Positions 32,371 through 35,315 of a stretch of DNA of 35,315 nt are shown here, piece after piece; position 1 is the stretch's first letter; every line of letters begins with the position of its first letter. The position numbers were made by a program, and so were the translations under genes. Below the pieces are notes generated by a model. That model searched no databases. It worked only from the letters and a program-made list of their open reading frames with translations, and had not been told where the DNA came from. This DNA is from Clostridia bacterium (GTDB lineage Bacteria; Bacillota; Clostridia; Peptostreptococcales; JAAYPU01): the NCBI GenBank assembly GCA_016278615.1, contig JADQBM010000004.1, positions 1-35,315 of the forward strand, in the 5' to 3' direction.

Positions 32371-33534
32371 TTATTTTAGGTAGTCCGTTATTTTAATAAT
32401 TTGATTGTTCTGCAAATATACACGGGGGACCCGCCTACCGATCATACAAATAACCTCGTAATTAATGGTACCGATTTTTTTAGCTAATTCCTCAACATAG
32501 AGGGTGTTGCGCCCATCACTTCCAAATAAAATCACTTCATCGCCTACTTGCACATCCTCAATCTTTGATACATCTATCATGCATTGGTCCATGCAAATGG
32601 TTCCAACCACGGGCACACGTTTTCCTTTAACCAATACCTTGCCCTTATTACTTAATAGTCTTGTATAACCATCTGCATATCCAATAGGGATTGTGGCTAT
32701 CTTGTCGCCCTTTTCAGCCATGTGTTTTAATCCATAGCTAACACCACCTTTTTCATGTATCGTTTTTACATGGGAAATTCTTGTCTTAAGGGACATCACA
32801 GGCTTTATATTTAATTTTTTTTGTTTTATTTCTGAGGAAGGGTATAGTCCATATAAAATAATTCCCGGTCGCACCATATCCAAATTCATTTCAGGCAAAT
32901 CTACTATTCCAGCACTATTGGATATATGTGTAATGGGGATTTTTATATTTTCTTTTTCCATTTCATGAATAAAGTTTGTGAATTTATCATATTGAGCAAT
33001 TGAAAAGCTTTTGTTTTCTTCATCTGCTACAGCAAAATGTGAAAAAATACCGTTTATTTTTATATTGGGAAGTTGAGATATCTTAATAATCTCTTCAAGA
33101 GATGCTTTATCTGTTATGAAGCCTATTCTGTTCATACCACTATCTATTTTAATATGAAAACTAATACCCATTCCAATTCTCTCAGCAACACAGGAATATT
33201 TTTCAGCTTGTTCATAAGAGTAGATGGTCTGAATAATCCCATACCGTATGGCATCTTCCATATCTTCAGTAGGTGTATACCCAAGGACAAGGGTTTGAGC
33301 TTTTTTAAATTTCTTCCTAATTTCAACTGCTTCGTTTATAGACGATACCGCCAACATATCCGCACCATTTTCAAGGAGAACTCCCGCTATTTCCAAAGCT
33401 CCATGTCCATAGCCATTTGCTTTAACCACAGCAGCTATTTTCGTTTCCTTTCCCACATGCTTTCTAATTTCTTTCATATTATGTATCAAGTGGTCCAAAT
33501 TAATTTCCGCCCATTTTATTTGATTATTCTCCAT
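32371..33534 (-). CDS. alr: Alanine racemase
   Basis: PLP enzyme that interconverts L- and D-alanine for peptidoglycan, 387 residues. The PLP lysine is Lys38 in AAVVKANGYGHGA. The second catalytic residue, Tyr, is in GGVSYGLKH, and VPVVGTICMDQCMIDVS and YEVICMIGRRVPRVY are family signatures. It is cytoplasmic. The ATG at 33534 follows AAGGAG. It is monocistronic and convergent with the kinase gene. Confidence 0.96.
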   Translation of the reverse strand: MENNQIKWAEINLDHLIHNMKEIRKHVGKETKIAAVVKANGYGHGALEIAGVLLENGADMLAVSSINEAVEIRKKFKKAQTLVLGYTPTEDMEDAIRYGIIQTIYSYEQAEKYSCVAERIGMGISFHIKIDSGMNRIGFITDKASLEEIIKISQLPNIKINGIFSHFAVADEENKSFSIAQYDKFTNFIHEMEKENIKIPITHISNSAGIVDLPEMNLDMVRPGIILYGLYPSSEIKQKKLNIKPVMSLKTRISHVKTIHEKGGVSYGLKHMAEKGDKIATIPIGYADGYTRLLSNKGKVLVKGKRVPVVGTICMDQCMIDVSKIEDVQVGDEVILFGSDGRNTLYVEELAKKIGTINYEVICMIGRRVPRVYLQNNQIIKITDYLK

Positions 33535-33650
33535 AGGACAACCGCTCCTTTGTAGGTTTCTTGTAAACTTAGTATCTATAGTATATATAATTTGATAAAG
33601 TACTTAAAGCCTTTTCTGTTTTCCATTGAAGCGCGCCTCCCTTTGCCACG

Positions 33651-33733
33651 CTTGAAGCCCTAGCAGTAATCTTTGATTACGTCGCAGGTCTCATACAGCA
33701 ATTCTAAAATCTTTGATTTTATGGGAATTTTTC
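33651..33733 (+). repeat. Two-hairpin repeat, copy 3
   Basis: Full 83-bp copy on the plus strand. Hairpin I has the stem GTAATC/GATTAC with a TTT loop. Hairpin II has inner stem AAAATC/GATTTT and outer stem AATTC/GAATT, and ends in TTTTTC. Against copy 2 the stems of hairpin II change on both sides together. It is antisense to the flanking minus-strand genes alr and TPM. A short sequence ending CTCGCAATGACAAA, similar to that at 10975, follows it. Confidence 0.85.
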
Positions 33734-33750
33734 AGTTCGCTCGCAATGAC

Positions 33751-33786
33751 AAAAAGGGTTTTGCCATTTAATTTGCAAAACCCTTC
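33751..33786 (-). terminator. Terminator of the LemA-TPM operon
   Basis: Minus strand AAGGGTTTTGC...GCAAAACCCTT with a 10-nt loop, followed by TTTGTC. It begins 33 bp after the stop codon of the TPM gene. Confidence 0.85.
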
Positions 33787-33787
33787 C

Positions 33788-33815
33788 TACATTATTCATT
33801 ATTCATTATTCATTG
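33788..33815. repeat. Heptameric tandem repeat TTCATTA
   Basis: TACATTA, TTCATTA, TTCATTA, TTCATTG in 7-nt phase, between the stop of the TPM gene and its terminator. The same heptamer occurs in the array at 9111. Confidence 0.7.
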
Positions 33816-33818
33816 CTT

Positions 33819-34628
33819 TTATCGGCTTGCGCCGCCGCCGCCTCCGCCGCCGCCGCCAAAGCCACCGAAACCGCCGCCTCCGCCACCGAAGCCACCGCCG
33901 CCTCCGCCGCCAAAAGGTCCCCAGAAAGTTGGCGTATTGCTTTTGTATCTTCGTCCTCCTTTATTGCCTTTGTTTCTATTAAAAACAATAAGTAATATGA
34001 CGATTGCAACAATAAGCTCAAAAGGAAAGCCGCCACTACTTGACTCAGTATTTTCAACTTGGTAGTTTTGCAATTGTTTTAGTGCCTCGTCCTGATCAAT
34101 GGTGATGCCGTATTCTTGGGCCACTACTGCTGCTATGGCCATATACCCTTGGCTGATGCCTGTACTGTAGTCATTTGATTCCCACGCAGTCAGCACATAT
34201 TCATCTAGTATTCTACCGGATAATCCATCTGGTAATGCCCCTTCCAGCCCATATCCCACTTCTATTCTGACTCTTCCACTTCTATTTGCCAGAACATTTT
34301 CTTTATTGACCAATAGGAGAACGCCATTATCCTGTTCCTCCTGACCAATCCCCCAAGATCTTAAAAGAGTATTGGCATAGTTTTCAATGGTATCACCCTC
34401 TAAGCTCTCAACGGTTACCACCACAATCTCAGCACCGCTGGCCTTTTCTATGGCCGCACTAACAGCTCTCATTTGAGTCTCGTCTGTTTCTTCAAGCATA
34501 TCTGCATAGTCGAAAATATAGCTATTCTCTGCTGGAGGCTGGGGAATGGACCCCTGTGCCCATGATTGTATTGAAAATAGCATCATTATCAATAGTCCTA
34601 GTAATATAAATCTTAATCTTTTCATCAT
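33819..34628 (-). CDS. TPM-domain protein with glycine-rich tail (YgcG-like)
   Basis: 269 residues. A signal peptide (1-24, ending SWA) is followed by a TPM phosphatase-like domain (~35-175) with YIFDYADMLEE, ASGAEIVVVTVESLEG, NGVLLLVNKENVLANRSGRVRIEVGYGLEG and ILDEYVL. A hydrophobic segment (~205-220) anchors it. The last ~45 residues are mostly glycine and phenylalanine (runs of up to nine Gly) and end ASR. Such tails are common in this family. The DNA of the tail is GCC/GCG-rich and very unlike the AT-rich surroundings. It follows lemA by 7 nt, a widespread pairing. Function is unproven. Confidence 0.88.
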   Translation of the reverse strand: MMKRLRFILLGLLIMMLFSIQSWAQGSIPQPPAENSYIFDYADMLEETDETQMRAVSAAIEKASGAEIVVVTVESLEGDTIENYANTLLRSWGIGQEEQDNGVLLLVNKENVLANRSGRVRIEVGYGLEGALPDGLSGRILDEYVLTAWESNDYSTGISQGYMAIAAVVAQEYGITIDQDEALKQLQNYQVENTESSSGGFPFELIVAIVILLIVFNRNKGNKGGRRYKSNTPTFWGPFGGGGGGGFGGGGGGFGGFGGGGGGGGGASR

Positions 34629-34635
34629 TAATTAC

Positions 34636-35208
34636 CTACTCATTCGTGAAATCTACTTCAGGAACCTCTTCTGCTCCTGGAGCTGCTTCAAAATATTCTT
34701 TTTGGTCAAAGCCTAAGATATTTGCAAAGATAACAGTTGGAAACCTTCGGATTGTACTGTTAAAAGACAACACGCTGTCATTATAGTCTTTTCGTGCAAT
34801 GGCGATTCTGTTTTCTGTCCCCTCTAAATTGTCTGACAGTTGTCTAAAGTTCGCATCTGCTTTTAGATTTGGATAATTTTCTACCACAACCAATAATCTT
34901 GACAAGGCACCTGTCAATTCGTTCTCTGCGCCCATTCTTTCTTCTGCACTTGCATTACCGCCTAACTTAGCTCTTGCTTCCGTAACTGCATTAATGGCTT
35001 CTTGTTCGTGACTTGCATACCCACGTACTGTTTCCACAAGATTTGGAATCAAATCGGCTCTTCTTTGTAATTGATTCTCTACTTGACTCCAACTATTTGT
35101 GACACTTTCTTCCAAAGTAACCAGTGTGTTGTAGCTTCCCATTGCACTCATAATCCCTACGATAATAATTATAGCAACTACAATCACTGCAATTAATCCT
35201 TTTTTCAT
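34636..35208 (-). CDS. lemA: LemA family protein
   Basis: 190 residues. The N-terminal membrane anchor ([20 protein letters not shown]) is followed by a helical LemA domain. It has the conserved [21 protein letters not shown] and [21 protein letters not shown] segments and [19 protein letters not shown] near the end. The start is placed at ATG 35208 with GGAGGAG 6 nt upstream; the longer frame from 35232 would run through that site. Co-transcribed with the TPM gene. Role is unknown in most bacteria. Confidence 0.92.
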   Translation of the reverse strand: MKKGLIAVIVVAIIIIVGIMSAMGSYNTLVTLEESVTNSWSQVENQLQRRADLIPNLVETVRGYASHEQEAINAVTEARAKLGGNASAEERMGAENELTGALSRLLVVVENYPNLKADANFRQLSDNLEGTENRIAIARKDYNDSVLSFNSTIRRFPTVIFANILGFDQKEYFEAAPGAEEVPEVDFTNE

Positions 35209-35260
35209 TTTTTCTCCTCCAATAATGATCATCCTTTTATTATTTTTTTTCTATTCATCT

Positions 35261-35289
35261 ATTATATAAAACTCTGTTTATTAATTAAA
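35261..35289 (-). promoter_or_regulatory. Promoter of the lemA operon
   Basis: Minus strand TATAAT (35261-35266), a perfect -10, with TTTAAT 17 nt upstream (35284-35289). About 50 bp precede the start codon. Confidence 0.6.
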
Positions 35290-35315
35290 GGCTTTTTAAG
35301 TTTTATTTATTCTCA

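Noticed and set aside
33806-34057. Alanine-rich and arginine-rich frames over the end of the TPM gene
   Set aside because: They are the other-frame reading of the GGC-rich glycine tail. The TPM frame has a signal peptide, a domain and the conserved lemA pairing.

Overview
The window is about 35 kb of low-GC DNA with a dense gene layout typical of an anaerobic Clostridia (Firmicutes) chromosome. The indicators are strong GGAGG-type ribosome binding sites, TTG and GTG starts, a ferredoxin-linked 2-oxoacid oxidoreductase, a one-piece PurL with fused glutaminase, and LemA/TPM and OmpR-type two-component genes of clostridial style. The genus cannot be fixed from the sequence alone. I saw no rRNA, tRNA, CRISPR array, phage or transposase gene.

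Layout. Positions 1-5000 (minus strand) hold a four-gene 2-oxoacid:ferredoxin oxidoreductase operon (alpha, beta, ferredoxin, gamma), with a GntR/FCD regulator upstream and a LuxR-type regulator downstream. Positions 5053-13909 (minus) hold the purine operon purE-C-F-M-N-H-(unknown exported protein)-D. It is read from a well-formed promoter near 14000 with PurR-type PurBoxes. An AzgA/PbuG-type purine permease lies just upstream at 14164-15471. Next come an aminotransferase and a MocR-type regulator of the same fold (15652-18403, minus), divergent from a MarR regulator and EamA exporter pair (18611-19967, plus). Then follow the large purL (20107-23898), an exported lytic transglycosylase, and a glpK - 46-aa membrane peptide - ferredoxin cluster. 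After these come a YtcJ-like amidohydrolase, a plus-strand OmpR-type response regulator and six-TM histidine kinase, alr, and a TPM/LemA pair at the right end.

How the genes work together. The purine genes supply most of the PRPP-to-IMP route: purD, N, L, M, E, C, H and F are present, while purB and purK are not in the window. The adjacent permease would import bases. The Kor complex would pass electrons from 2-oxoacid oxidation to ferredoxin. The remaining genes are nutrient, envelope and signalling functions.

The most unusual content is intergenic. Three copies of an ungapped repeat (83 bp where complete) form two hairpins whose stems differ between copies by compensating changes. Many gaps carry degenerate tandem arrays with a 7-nt period, often in a fixed order with a GATTTTG/CAAAATC hairpin and a GC-rich inverted repeat of the form ACGGGCAGG...CCCCTAC. 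Several of these lie inside the purine operon, where they lengthen gaps that are otherwise a few bases. All functional statements rest on reading motifs by eye; no database search was made.
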